Assembly: GCA_022072145.1 (NCBI GenBank)
Contig: JAJVIG010000028.1
Span: 1 to 64,000 of the forward strand
Direction of reading: 5' to 3'
Length of the DNA: 64,000 nt
DNA from: Pseudomonadales bacterium
Lineage (GTDB): Bacteria; Pseudomonadota; Gammaproteobacteria; Pseudomonadales; UBA5518
Part shown: positions 27,381-36,239 of the stretch, one piece after another
How the letters are laid out: the number at the start of each line of letters is the position of its first letter
Numbering within the stretch: the stretch's first letter is position 1
The notes under the pieces: generated by a model
Told to the model about the DNA's origin: nothing
Databases searched by the model: none
What the model saw: only the letters and a program-made list of their open reading frames with translations
Made by a program: the position numbers and the translations under genes

Positions 27381-27634
27381 GCGAGGTTGCGCTTGATCGT
27401 GGGTGCGCGCACGTCGACGGTCGCCATCAGGTGCTCGCGTGACCAGTGGCCGTCGAGCCCGGTCGTTTCGGCAAAGGAGTCCGCATCGAACGAGCAGTAC
27501 ACGGCGCGGTAGGCCACGCCGGGCGCCGTTACGAGCATCCGCGTGCCGATCGGGCCGTAGTTGACGTCACCGAATTGCAGCCACGTGCCCGGACTCCCGT
27601 CGGCATCGCGGTACGCACCGCTCGAATACGTCAC
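27381..27634 (-). pseudogene. Possible remnant coding segment on the minus strand
   Basis: The gap between the VOC and monooxygenase genes can be read on the minus strand, from a GTG at 27634, as about 84 residues of normal-looking protein (TWLQFGDVNYGPIGTRMLV, FAETTGLDGHWSREHLMA). It then runs into the VOC gene in antisense. No family is recognised and there is no Shine-Dalgarno sequence. It may be the leftover of a displaced gene, or chance. Confidence 0.25.
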
Positions 27635-27678
27635 TTGCCGGCTCTATCATTTCCCCGGCAGCAGCGAAGGAGACGGCA

Positions 27679-28689
27679 ATGGAACTGGTGATGATCTTCG
27701 ATATGCGGGCACCGGCATTCGGTGCGCCGCGCTCCGAGGTGTTCGCGGCGGCGCTGGATATCGCCGCCTGGGCCGACGAGATCGGCTTCGATGTGCTCGG
27801 CCTTGGCGAGCATCACGGCGCCGACGATGGCTACAACCCGTCGCCGCTGGTCCTGGGCAGCGCGTTCGCCGCCAGGACGCGCAGGATCCACCTGCGTACG
27901 GCGGTGCTGCTCGCGTCCTGTTACGACCCGGTCCGGCTCGCCGAGGACACCGCGGTGCTGCAGATCCTCGCCAACGGCCGCTTCGAACTCGGCCTCGGTT
28001 TCGGCTACCGCCGCAGCGAGTTCGCGATGTACGGGCGCCGCGTCGAGGATCGCTTCGCTCACACCTGCCGCGTGGCCGAGCTGCTGAAGCAGGCGTGGAG
28101 CGGGGAACCCTTCGAGTACGAAGGCCGGCCGTGCCAGGTGCGGCCGGTGCCGGAGACTCCCATACCGCTGCTGCTCGGCGCGAACGCGCCGGCGGTGGCG
28201 CGGGCGGCGGCGCGCATCGCCGACGGCTTTCTGGTTCCGCTGCAGAGCCCGGGCGTGTGGCAGCCGTACCGCGACGAATGCCTGAAACTCGGCAAGCCCG
28301 ACCCCGGCGAGTACCCGCGGCAGGGGCCGACCTTCCTGTGGGTGTCGGAGGATCCGGAACGTGACTGGGAATGGCTGACGCCGCACATCGTGCACGTGCT
28401 CGAATCCTATGCCCGCTGGACCGAGTCGGCCTACGGCAAGCCCACCGGCGTGTACGCCGGCGGCGTCACGGCAGCAACGATCCGCGCCAGCGGCAAGTAC
28501 CGGGTGCTGACCCCCGAGCAGGCGTTGACGCTGATCGGGGAACTGGGGGACCACAGTTCGCTGTACCTGACGCCGCTGATGGGCGGCGCCGACCCGCGGC
28601 GCGCCTGGAAGATGCTGCAACTCTGGGAGCGCGAGGTGCAGCCGCACGTGCCGCGCGGCAGCGTACCGAACTGGCGTCACACGCACTGA
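27679..28689 (+). CDS. LLM-class (luciferase-like) flavin-dependent oxidoreductase
   Basis: A 336-residue member of the bacterial-luciferase-like monooxygenase superfamily, with WADEIGFDVLGLGEHHG, FAARTRRIHLRTAVLLA, DTAVLQILANGRFELGLGFGYR and PIPLLLGANAPAVARAAARIADGFL. Such proteins use reduced FMN or F420 for oxygenation or hydride transfer. The substrate is unknown. GAAGGAGA precedes the ATG. It lies 23 bp before the second VOC gene on the same strand, so the pair is probably one transcript and may act on successive steps of one compound. Confidence 0.85.
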   Translation: MELVMIFDMRAPAFGAPRSEVFAAALDIAAWADEIGFDVLGLGEHHGADDGYNPSPLVLGSAFAARTRRIHLRTAVLLASCYDPVRLAEDTAVLQILANGRFELGLGFGYRRSEFAMYGRRVEDRFAHTCRVAELLKQAWSGEPFEYEGRPCQVRPVPETPIPLLLGANAPAVARAAARIADGFLVPLQSPGVWQPYRDECLKLGKPDPGEYPRQGPTFLWVSEDPERDWEWLTPHIVHVLESYARWTESAYGKPTGVYAGGVTAATIRASGKYRVLTPEQALTLIGELGDHSSLYLTPLMGGADPRRAWKMLQLWEREVQPHVPRGSVPNWRHTH

Positions 28690-28712
28690 AACCCTTCGAC
28701 GGAGAACGCGAC

Positions 28713-29213
28713 ATGACCATCCGCACCTTCGGTATCGACCACGTTCATTTCAATGTCCTTCGCATCAGGCGCTTCCTCGAGATCATGGAACAGCTGTTCG
28801 GTGCGGACATCACGCCGATCTCGCAGCTGGCGCAACTGGGGGCATACAACGCCTGCGTCCATTTTCCCGCGGAAGGGATGACGCCCTCGTTCCTGGACGT
28901 GTTCCAGCCCGGCGGTGATTCCGACCAGGCCGCCGAGCACATCCGTGACCACGGCCAGGGGATCTCGCATGTCGCGTTCAGGGTCGAGAACATCGAGGAT
29001 GCCGCGGTGCACGCGGCCAACTGCGGGCTGCGCGAACTGTCGCGGCTGGGCTATCGCGGCATGAAGCAGGTGCAGTTCGACACGCGCGCGGAGCTCGGCT
29101 TCCTGCTCGAGTTCGTCGAGTACGAGCCGGGCTTCGCCGAGGACCTGGCGCGCGTCAAGGAGCGTCTGCGCGCAGGCGAGACGGTCGACGGCCTGCGTTA
29201 CGTGTCACCGTGA
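28713..29213 (+). CDS. VOC-family protein
   Basis: A 166-residue glyoxalase/bleomycin-resistance-fold protein. It begins IDHVHFNVLRIRRFLEIMEQLF, where the His is a usual metal ligand, and contains GQGISHVAFRVENIEDAAVH and a C-terminal FLLEFVEYEPGF with the expected Glu ligand. This layout is like methylmalonyl-CoA epimerase or other two-module VOC enzymes. No substrate can be given. GGAGAA lies before the ATG at 28713. The in-frame upstream extension is inside the monooxygenase gene and is rejected. It is convergent with the LacI gene, with stops 12 bp apart. Confidence 0.78.
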   Translation: MTIRTFGIDHVHFNVLRIRRFLEIMEQLFGADITPISQLAQLGAYNACVHFPAEGMTPSFLDVFQPGGDSDQAAEHIRDHGQGISHVAFRVENIEDAAVHAANCGLRELSRLGYRGMKQVQFDTRAELGFLLEFVEYEPGFAEDLARVKERLRAGETVDGLRYVSP

Positions 29214-29225
29214 CGCGCGGCGGCC

Positions 29226-30236
29226 TCACGGCGCCGCCACGCTCGATTCGCGCACCACCAGTTCGTGCGCGAGCACGATCCGCCGCCCCGGCTGCTGGCC
29301 GTCGCGCAGGATCTCGAGCATCAACTGCATGCTGCGAACGCCGATCTGTTCGCGGGGCTGGCGGATGGTCGTCAGCGCCGGCGTGGCGAACTCGGCGAAC
29401 GCGATATCGTCGAAGCCGACGATCGACAGTTCACGCGGCAGCGCCAGGCCGGCCTGGCGGGCGGCGCGCAGCGCGCCTATCGCCATTTCGTCGTTGGCGC
29501 AGAACACCGCGCTGGGCGTTCGAGCGCCGCCGAGCAGCGCGCGCATCTGCTGGTGACCGCCCGCCAGCGAAAAGTCGCCGTAGCGCACCCGCTCGCGCCG
29601 CACGCGCAGCCCCGCTGCCGTCATCGCCTCCGTGAAGCCGGCCAGGCGGTCACGGCACAGCGGGGAGGCGCGCGGTCCGCTGATGAACGCGATGTCGCGG
29701 TGCCCCAGACCCAGCAGATGCCGGGTTGCTTCGGTGGCTGCCCGGACGTTGTCGATGCACACGGTGGGTGCCGGAATCTCGCCGTCGTACTCGCAGGCCA
29801 TCACGAACGGCGGCCAGTCCGGATCCAGCCGCGAGCGACTGCGGCCCGTCGCGAACGGGATGTTCATGCCGAGGCAGATGATGCCGTCGGCCTGGCGCTG
29901 CGTGACCAGGGCGGCGTAGGCGCGTTCGCGCTCGGCGTTGTACTGGGTGTCGCCGAGCAGGATGCGGTAACCGTGCTCGAGTGCGACGCGTTCGATGCCG
30001 CGGATGATCCTGGAAAAGAACGGATTGGCGATGTCCGGCACCAGCACCAGCACGGTGTGCGTGCGTCGCTGGCGGAAGTTGCGCGCCAGTGCGTTGGTCA
30101 CGTAGCCGCAGGCGGCGACCGCCTCGAGCACGCGCGCACGCGTCGCTGCGGCGACCTTGGGGGATCCGTCGAGGGTCCGCGAAACCGTCGCCACCGAGAC
30201 GCCCGCGAGTCGTGCGACGTCCTTGATATTCGCCAT
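29226..30236 (-). CDS. LacI-family transcriptional repressor
   Basis: A 336-residue regulator. The N-terminal LacI helix-turn-helix and hinge are explicit (NIKDVARLAGVSVATVSRTL, then GYVTNALARNFRQRRT). The periplasmic-binding-protein-like sensor follows, with VLVPDIANPFFSRIIRGIE, HRDIAFISGPRASPLCRDRL, FCANDEMAIGALRAARQAG and LSIVGFDDIAFAEFATPALT. It is divergent from the ThuA-GMC operon. The perfect-armed operator at 30367-30384 lies between them, so it almost certainly represses that operon until a sugar-derived ligand binds. Ligand unknown. Confidence 0.92.
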   Translation of the reverse strand: MANIKDVARLAGVSVATVSRTLDGSPKVAAATRARVLEAVAACGYVTNALARNFRQRRTHTVLVLVPDIANPFFSRIIRGIERVALEHGYRILLGDTQYNAERERAYAALVTQRQADGIICLGMNIPFATGRSRSRLDPDWPPFVMACEYDGEIPAPTVCIDNVRAATEATRHLLGLGHRDIAFISGPRASPLCRDRLAGFTEAMTAAGLRVRRERVRYGDFSLAGGHQQMRALLGGARTPSAVFCANDEMAIGALRAARQAGLALPRELSIVGFDDIAFAEFATPALTTIRQPREQIGVRSMQLMLEILRDGQQPGRRIVLAHELVVRESSVAAP

Positions 30237-30341
30237 CGGAAGGAGTTCCTGCTATCGCGTCGCCGTGCATGCTATCACCCGCGTGTGTGTTGGCAGGGGG
30301 ATCGGTGTGCCACGGTCGGCCGGGCGATCGAAACCACAGGG

Positions 30342-30384
30342 TTGACGTCCGTAGAACCTCTGGTACGATGTAAACGATTACATC
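30342..30384 (+). promoter_or_regulatory. Promoter and LacI operator of the ThuA-GMC operon
   Basis: TTGACG (30342-30347), a 16-bp spacer and TACGAT (30364-30369) make a good sigma-70 promoter. Overlapping the -10, GATGTAA-ACGA-TTACATC (30367-30384) has perfect 7-bp arms around an AAACGATT-type core, as expected for a LacI-family operator. It points at the operon starting at 30494, about 100 bp downstream. The rest of the 257-bp gap (30237-30493) shows no other gene. Confidence 0.75.
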
Positions 30385-30493
30385 CAGCGGGATGCCCGAT
30401 CGTCCCGTCCGTGCCCGTGTCGCCGCCGTGACCGGGCGTGGCGCCGCACGGAGCAACGATAATTACCGCTGCCGAAGCAGCCGGAGGGTGGCG

Positions 30494-31387
30494 ATGAAAA
30501 CCGGTTGGAAATGGTTCCGGAGGTCACTCGTCGTGGTGATCGTCGGCGGACTGCTGGCCGCGGGCTACGCGTATTGGCAGATGCGTGCGATGGGCTTCTT
30601 CCGCGAACCGGTGTTCGAGACCGAACGGCCGGTGGTGCCGGCGTTGCCGCGTCCCTCGGTGCTGGTGTTCTCGAAGACCAATTCCTTCATCCACGAGGAC
30701 GCGATTCCCGCCGCGAGGCGCCTGCTGCAGGACATTGCAGGGGATCGCGGCTGGGGCGTCTTCGTGAGCGACAGCGGTGCGGTGTTCAACGCCGACGATC
30801 TCGCGAAGTTCGACGTGGTGGTCTGGAACAACGTCACCGGCGATGTGCTGCTGCCGGAGCAGCGCGAGGCGTTCCGCGCCTGGCTCGAACACGGTGGTGG
30901 TTATATCGGCCTGCACGCAGCCGGTGACAACAGCCATGCCGCGTGGCCGTGGTACCTCGACACGGTGATCCGTGCGCAGTTCACCGGTCATCCGATGGAT
31001 CCGCAGTTCCAGCAGGCGACGCTGCGCATCGAGCAGCCCACGGATCCGATCGTGGACGGCGTTCCCGCCGCGTGGGTGCGCACCGACGAGTGGTATTCCT
31101 TCGCCGCCAGTCCGCGGGCGAGTGATCTGCGCGTGCTGGCGACCATCGACGAGAGCACCTACCGGCCCGGGAGCTTCTTCGGCAAGGAACTCGCGATGGG
31201 CGCGGATCACCCGATGGTCTGGAAGCATTGCGTCGGCCGCGGGCGCGTGTTCTACGCCGCGCCCGGGCACACGGCCGAAACCTATGCCGAACCGCCGTAC
31301 CGCGCGATGCTCGAGCGCGCGCTCGACTGGGCCGGCCGGCAGGACCCGGCACTGGTCTCCCCAGCGCCGCTGGCGTGTGAACCCTGA
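30494..31387 (+). CDS. ThuA-like domain protein, membrane-anchored
   Basis: A 297-residue protein with an N-terminal membrane segment (residues 10-29) and a class-I-glutamine-amidotransferase-like ThuA domain: SVLVFSKTNSFIHEDAIPAA, FDVVVWNNVTGDVL, WLEHGGGYIGLHAAGD and GRGRVFYAAPGHTAETY. ThuA proteins act in trehalose utilisation and more broadly in isomerisation, hydrolysis or elimination of 3-keto-glycosides. The anchor suggests periplasmic action. It is the first gene of the LacI-controlled operon, with GGAGG before the ATG at 30494. An earlier in-frame ATG would begin within the promoter-leader and is rejected. Confidence 0.85.
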   Translation: MKTGWKWFRRSLVVVIVGGLLAAGYAYWQMRAMGFFREPVFETERPVVPALPRPSVLVFSKTNSFIHEDAIPAARRLLQDIAGDRGWGVFVSDSGAVFNADDLAKFDVVVWNNVTGDVLLPEQREAFRAWLEHGGGYIGLHAAGDNSHAAWPWYLDTVIRAQFTGHPMDPQFQQATLRIEQPTDPIVDGVPAAWVRTDEWYSFAASPRASDLRVLATIDESTYRPGSFFGKELAMGADHPMVWKHCVGRGRVFYAAPGHTAETYAEPPYRAMLERALDWAGRQDPALVSPAPLACEP

Positions 31388-31409
31388 TCGAACAGAGGGA
31401 CTGGCTACC

Positions 31410-32015
31410 ATGAATCGACGTCACCTGATGCACCTCGTGGTCGCGGCGCTGGGTACCGCGGCGCTGCCGGGTTCGGCGACCTTGCGCGCGATCGCGGGGG
31501 AGAAGCCGCACGCGCAGGCATCGCGCCCCGTGTTCGACGCCGCCCAGCGGCAACTGGTGGATGTGCTCGCGGAGATGATCATTCCGGCGACCGATACGCC
31601 CGGCGCGCGCGAGGCCGGCGTGCCCGCGTTCATCGAGACGATGGTTGCGGACTGGTACACCGACACCGAGCGCACGATCTTCCTGCAGGGTCTGGCGGCG
31701 CTCGACGAGGCCAGTCGCACCGCGCACGGCAGGAGTTTCGTGGCGGTCGACGACGCGCAGCGCACCGCCTTGCTGTCCGCCGCGGAGCAGGACGCCGCGC
31801 GCTACGTCAGCCCGCTTCCCGGCGGCGTGCTCGGCGGCATGAGCAAGCTGGTCGACGAGAACACCCCGTTCTTCACCAAGCTCAAGGAACTCACGGTGAT
31901 CGGCTATTTCAGCTCCGAGGCCGGCGCGACGAAATTCCTGAACTACGAGCCGATGCCGATGCGCCTGGAAAGCGATCTGGAGTACGCCGCGCTCGGCCGG
32001 CAGTGGAGTTATTGA
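31410..32015 (+). CDS. Gluconate 2-dehydrogenase subunit 3-family protein (Tat-exported small subunit)
   Basis: A 201-residue protein. It starts NRRHLMHLVVAALGTAALPG, a twin-arginine-type signal peptide. The mature part (LVDVLAEMIIPATDTPGARE, ending YFSSEAGATKFLNYEPMP) is the GluDH subunit 3 / GMC gamma-subunit family. Such small subunits escort a signal-less GMC flavoprotein through the Tat pathway (hitch-hiking) and stabilise it. The next gene encodes exactly such a GMC partner without a signal peptide. It follows the ThuA gene by 22 bp. Confidence 0.88.
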   Translation: MNRRHLMHLVVAALGTAALPGSATLRAIAGEKPHAQASRPVFDAAQRQLVDVLAEMIIPATDTPGAREAGVPAFIETMVADWYTDTERTIFLQGLAALDEASRTAHGRSFVAVDDAQRTALLSAAEQDAARYVSPLPGGVLGGMSKLVDENTPFFTKLKELTVIGYFSSEAGATKFLNYEPMPMRLESDLEYAALGRQWSY

Positions 32016-32063
32016 GGCGCGACGACGGGCGGCGGGCGAACGGAACCGGGCGAGGAATTCGGA

Positions 32064-33749
32064 ATGAACACGGACTTCGATGCGATCGTGGTGGGCTCCG
32101 GAGTTACCGGAGGCTGGGCGGCGAAGGAACTGACCGAGAAGGGGCTGAAGGTGCTGGTGCTCGAGCGCGGACGAGCGCTCGAGCACGGCAAGGATTACGT
32201 GACCGAACACATGCCGCCGTGGCAGATCCCGTTCGGCGGCAAGCCGCTGCGGGAACTGTACGCGCGCGACTATCCGGTGCAGAGCCAGTCGTTCGCGTTC
32301 GACGAAACCACCCGCCATTTCTGGATGCGCGACGCCGATCAGCCGTACGTGCAGGCAGCGCCGTTCAACTGGTTCCGCGCCAACGTCGTCGGTGGCAAGT
32401 CGCTGCTGTGGTCGCGTCAGGTCTACCGCTGGAGCGACCTCGATTTCGAGGCCAACGGGCGCGACGGAAACGGCATCGACTGGCCGATCCGCTACCGTGA
32501 GCTCGAGCCGTGGTACGCGCACGTCGAGCGCTTCATCGGCGTCAGCGGCCAGGCCGAGGGCTTGCCGCAGCTGCCCGATGGCGTGTTCCAGCCGCCGATG
32601 CAGATGTTCGCGCTCGAGAAGGCTGCGAAGCAGCGCATCGAGGCCGCTTTCCCGGAGCGCCGCCTGACCATCGGGCGGTGCGCGAACCTCACCGAAGCGC
32701 TCGGGGACCGCGGGGCATGCCACTACTGCGGCGTGTGCCAGCGCGGTTGTTCCCCCGGCGCGTATTTCAGCAGCCTGAGCTCGACGCTGCCCGCCGCGGC
32801 GAAGACCGGCCGCATGACACTGCGCGCCGACAGCGTGGTCGAAGGACTCGATTACGACCCCGCGGCCGGACGCCTCTCGGGCGTGCGCGTGATCGATTCG
32901 GAAACCGGCGAGCGCCGGCGTTTCACGTCGCGTCTGGTGTTCCTGTGCGCCTCGACGCTGGCGAGCCTGCAGATCCTGCTGAATTCGCGTTCGGAGCGTT
33001 TTCCGCACGGCCTCGCGAACGGCAGCGGGGCGCTGGGGCGTTACGTGATGGATCACCAGGAAGGAGGCTTCGCGTTCGGGATCACCACCGAGTTCATGGG
33101 CCGCTATTACCGCGGTTACCGCCCCAACGGGATCTATGTCCCGCGCTTCCGGAATCTGGATCCCGCGCGGCCCGATGGCGACTTCCTGCGCGGTTACGGC
33201 TACCAGGGTATGGCGATTCCGCTCGAGGGCCGCTTGATCGCGACCGCGTTGCCCGGGTTCGGCGCCGCGTTCAAGGACTCGTTGCGCCAGCCTCCTGCGT
33301 GGGCGATGTTCCTTGCGGCATTCACGGAATGCCTGCCGTACCACGACAACCGCGTCATGCTGGACGAGCGGCTGGTCGACCGGTACGGCATCCCCCAGTT
33401 GCGTTTCGATGTGCGCTTCCGCGAGAACGAGGCCAAACTCAACGCCGATTCGGCGGCGCAGGCCGAGGCGATGCTGAAGGCCGCCGGCCTGCAGAACGTG
33501 GTGTCGCTCGCGCGGCCTTCGGTGCCCGGCGACGCGATCCACGAGATGGGCGGCGCCTGCATGGGGCGCGATCCGCAGACGTCGGTGCTGAACGCCTGGA
33601 ACCAGGCGCACGAGGTGCCGAACCTCTACGTCACCGACGGTGCCGGCATGAGTTCCTGCGGGGTGGTGAATCCCTCGCTGACCTTCATGGCGCTGACGGC
33701 ACGCGCGGCCGATCACGCGGCGACGCGCTGGCGCGACGGGGCGGTGTAG
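32064..33749 (+). CDS. GMC-family oxidoreductase (candidate glycoside 3-dehydrogenase catalytic subunit)
   Basis: A 561-residue FAD enzyme: nucleotide fold AIVVGSGVTGGWAAKELTEKG, GGKSLLWSRQVYRWSDLDFE, and C-terminal DAIHEMGGACMGRDPQTSVL with GMSSCGVVNPSLTFMALTAR. Four cysteines C219, C222, C225 and C229 (CHYCGVCQRGC) suggest an iron-sulfur cluster, as seen in FAD-glucose dehydrogenases that pair with a gamma subunit. It has no signal peptide of its own, so export probably relies on the Tat subunit encoded just upstream. Relatives oxidise sugars or glycosides at C3 or C1, passing electrons to a cytochrome or quinone. GAGGAA precedes the ATG. Confidence 0.87.
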   Translation: MNTDFDAIVVGSGVTGGWAAKELTEKGLKVLVLERGRALEHGKDYVTEHMPPWQIPFGGKPLRELYARDYPVQSQSFAFDETTRHFWMRDADQPYVQAAPFNWFRANVVGGKSLLWSRQVYRWSDLDFEANGRDGNGIDWPIRYRELEPWYAHVERFIGVSGQAEGLPQLPDGVFQPPMQMFALEKAAKQRIEAAFPERRLTIGRCANLTEALGDRGACHYCGVCQRGCSPGAYFSSLSSTLPAAAKTGRMTLRADSVVEGLDYDPAAGRLSGVRVIDSETGERRRFTSRLVFLCASTLASLQILLNSRSERFPHGLANGSGALGRYVMDHQEGGFAFGITTEFMGRYYRGYRPNGIYVPRFRNLDPARPDGDFLRGYGYQGMAIPLEGRLIATALPGFGAAFKDSLRQPPAWAMFLAAFTECLPYHDNRVMLDERLVDRYGIPQLRFDVRFRENEAKLNADSAAQAEAMLKAAGLQNVVSLARPSVPGDAIHEMGGACMGRDPQTSVLNAWNQAHEVPNLYVTDGAGMSSCGVVNPSLTFMALTARAADHAATRWRDGAV

Positions 33750-33758
33750 GAGGCACGC

Positions 33759-34991
33759 ATGATCGTGGACATCGTGGACGGGGCGAGGGAATGGCTGGCG
33801 GCGGCGCGCGCGGCACGACGGCACGGCGGCGTGGTGCTGTGCGCGCTGTGGCTGGCGCTCGCCGGCGCGCTCGCGCATGCGGCGGATCCGGTGCGGCGGC
33901 TCGGTGTCGATTCCACGGTCGGTGAACTGCTCGACAACCCCGCCGCACGCGCGGTGCTCGAACGACACATACCGGTGTTCGTGAACTCGCCGGGAGTCGA
34001 GCAGGCGCGCGACCTTGGTCTGCGTGCTTTGCAGGTCTATGCGCCCACGATCCTCACCGACACGGCGCTGCTGCAGATCGCCGACGATCTGGCGCGAACG
34101 CCCGGCGCCGTCGCGCACGGTGCCCCACCGCCGCGCGTTCCGCCACCGGCCGATCCGGGTTTCGCGTTCCGGCTGCGGACGATTCCGCTCTGGGAAGGAC
34201 CCGCACCGCACGCACGCGGTGACGCGCCGCAGGACACGCCCACGCTGACGCTGATCGGCACCGATGGCGCAGTGGCGAACGGCGCTGCGATCATCGTCGC
34301 GCCGGGCGGCGGCTACCAGGCGCTCGCGACCGGCCACGAAGGGCGGCAGGTCGCCGACTGGTTCGCCGCGCACGGTGTGGCGGCGTTCGTTCTGAGCTAC
34401 CGGCTGGTGACCTTCGGCTACCGCCATCCGGTCGCGCTGCTCGATGCACAGCGTGCGGTCCGCTGGGTGCGCGCGCACGCCGCCGAGTACGGGATCGATC
34501 CCTCGCGGATCGGGATGATCGGGTTTTCGGCGGGCGGTCACCTGACTGCCATGGTTTCCACGCAGTTCGACGGCGGCGATGCGGCGGCCGCCGATCCGGT
34601 GGAGCGTGTGAGCAGCCGGCCGGACTTCGCGATCCTGGGCTACCCGGCGATCGCCGTGCCCGAGGCGCGCTGGAATGAATTGGAGCTGGTGGACGAACAC
34701 ACCAGTGCCCAGGGGTTGCGCCAGCTCCAGCCGGCGGGGAATGTCGACGAGCACACGCCGCCGACGTTCATTTTCCATACGACCGACGACGAGGTGGTCG
34801 CTCCGGCCAACGCGATCGCCTACTACGAAGCACTGGTCGCCGCGAAGGTGCCTGCCGAGTTGCACGTATTCGGGCACGGTCGTCACGGGCTCGGACTTGC
34901 CATGCACGATCGCACGCTGGGGGCGTGGCCCGGGTTGCTCGATGCCTGGCTGGCGCAACGCGGCCTGCTCGGCGTATCCGCGCAGCGCTGA
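33759..34991 (+). CDS. Secreted alpha/beta hydrolase (acetyl-xylan-esterase/BD-FAE-like) with an N-terminal helical module
   Basis: A 410-residue protein with a signal peptide (residues 20-42). Residues about 48-112 form a helical module (STVGELLDNPAARAVLERHI onward) also present at the C terminus of the GH5 enzyme at 21964. The catalytic domain has the oxyanion motif VAPGGGYQ, nucleophile Ser257 in GFSAGGH, acid in FHTTDDEVVAP and base in HGRHGLG. Such esterases remove acetyl or feruloyl groups from carbohydrates. The operon context suggests deacylation of the glycoside before or during oxidation. AGGAGG lies in the preceding stop region, and the spacing to the GMC gene is 9 bp. Confidence 0.85.
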   Translation: MIVDIVDGAREWLAAARAARRHGGVVLCALWLALAGALAHAADPVRRLGVDSTVGELLDNPAARAVLERHIPVFVNSPGVEQARDLGLRALQVYAPTILTDTALLQIADDLARTPGAVAHGAPPPRVPPPADPGFAFRLRTIPLWEGPAPHARGDAPQDTPTLTLIGTDGAVANGAAIIVAPGGGYQALATGHEGRQVADWFAAHGVAAFVLSYRLVTFGYRHPVALLDAQRAVRWVRAHAAEYGIDPSRIGMIGFSAGGHLTAMVSTQFDGGDAAAADPVERVSSRPDFAILGYPAIAVPEARWNELELVDEHTSAQGLRQLQPAGNVDEHTPPTFIFHTTDDEVVAPANAIAYYEALVAAKVPAELHVFGHGRHGLGLAMHDRTLGAWPGLLDAWLAQRGLLGVSAQR

Positions 34992-35012
34992 CCGGTACGG
35001 AGTGAACGGCCC

Positions 35013-36239
35013 ATGATCACGATCCGCCTGCGTCTGGGAATCATGATGTTCCTGCAGTTCTTCGTCTGGGGCGCCTGGTTCGTGACGCTGGGTACCTTTC
35101 TCGCGACCAATCTGGAGGCCACCGGTGCGCAGACCGGCATGGCGTTCGCTACCCAGTCGTGGGGGGCGATCGTCGCGCCGCTGTTCATCGGCCTGATCGC
35201 CGATCGCTTCTTCAATGCCGAGCGCATCCTCGGCCTGCTGCACCTCGCGGGTGCCGCGCTGCTGTGGGCGATGCACGTTGCCGGTGACTTCGCGGCCTTC
35301 TATCCGGCAGCGCTGGCCTACATGGTCGTCTACATGCCGACGCTGGCGCTGGTGAACGCGGTGGCGTTCCGCCAGATGAGCGATCCGGCGGCCGAGTTCG
35401 CCGCGGTGCGCATCTGGGGCACCATCGGCTGGATCGTCGCGGGACTGGCGATCAGTTATGTGTTCGCGTGGGACGATGCCGCGCGCATGGCGCAGGGCAC
35501 GCTGCGCAACACCTTCCTGCTGGCGGCGATCGCCTCGCTGGCGCTGGGACTCTACAGCTTCACGCTGCCGGCCACGCCGCCGCGCGCGCACGGGGTGCAG
35601 GAACTGCGCGAACTCTTCGGTGCCGATGCGCTCGGTCTGCTGCGCGACCGCAATTTCGCTGTCTTCTTCTGCTCCGCGATCCTGATCTGCGTGCCGCTCG
35701 CGTTCTACTACCAGAATGCGAACCTGTTCCTCGCCGAAACCGGCGTCACGAACCCGACCGGCAAGATGACGCTCGGACAGATTTCCGAGGCCGGGTTCAT
35801 CCTGCTGCTGCCGTGGTGCTTCCGCCGCATCGGGATCAAGTTCACGCTGCTCGCGGGAATGCTCGCCTGGAGCCTGCGCTACGTGCTGTTCGGCTTCGGC
35901 GACGCCGGCGAGGGGGTGTGGATGCTGTTGCTCGGCATCGCGCTGCACGGTGTCTGTTACGACTTCTTCTTCGTGGCCGGCCAGGTCTATACCGATGCGC
36001 GTGCCGGCGAACGCTTCAAGGCCTCGGCGCAGGGCTTGTTGACGCTCGCGACCTACGGGCTCGGCATGCTGATCGGTTTCGCCGTCGCCGGCGAGATCAC
36101 CGATCGCTACGCGCAGGCCGGCTCCCATGCGTGGCAATCGGTCTGGTTGTTCCCGGCTGGGCTGGCATTCGCGGTGTTCGTGTTGTTCCTGGTGCTGTTC
36201 CGTGATCCTGCGGAGCGCACGCAGGGAGTGCGCCAATGA
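35013..36239 (+). CDS. MFS transporter, nucleoside:H+ symporter (NHS/NupG)-like
   Basis: A 408-residue inner-membrane transporter with about 12 helices. MMFLQFFVWGAWFVTLGTFL, WGAIVAPLFIGLIADRFF, RIWGTIGWIVAGLAISYVF and the C-terminal helices match the NHS family of the MFS. Members in carbohydrate operons move sugars or modified glycosides rather than nucleosides. Here it most likely imports the product made in the periplasm by the GMC/ThuA proteins. It overlaps the next gene by ATGA. Confidence 0.82.
   Translation: MITIRLRLGIMMFLQFFVWGAWFVTLGTFLATNLEATGAQTGMAFATQSWGAIVAPLFIGLIADRFFNAERILGLLHLAGAALLWAMHVAGDFAAFYPAALAYMVVYMPTLALVNAVAFRQMSDPAAEFAAVRIWGTIGWIVAGLAISYVFAWDDAARMAQGTLRNTFLLAAIASLALGLYSFTLPATPPRAHGVQELRELFGADALGLLRDRNFAVFFCSAILICVPLAFYYQNANLFLAETGVTNPTGKMTLGQISEAGFILLLPWCFRRIGIKFTLLAGMLAWSLRYVLFGFGDAGEGVWMLLLGIALHGVCYDFFFVAGQVYTDARAGERFKASAQGLLTLATYGLGMLIGFAVAGEITDRYAQAGSHAWQSVWLFPAGLAFAVFVLFLVLFRDPAERTQGVRQ

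Noticed and set aside
30981..36236. A 1751-codon open frame on the minus strand
   Set aside because: It is antisense to the well-supported ThuA-GMC-hydrolase-MFS genes, is rich in Arg, His and Gln with no family motifs, and is the usual by-product of high GC3 content.
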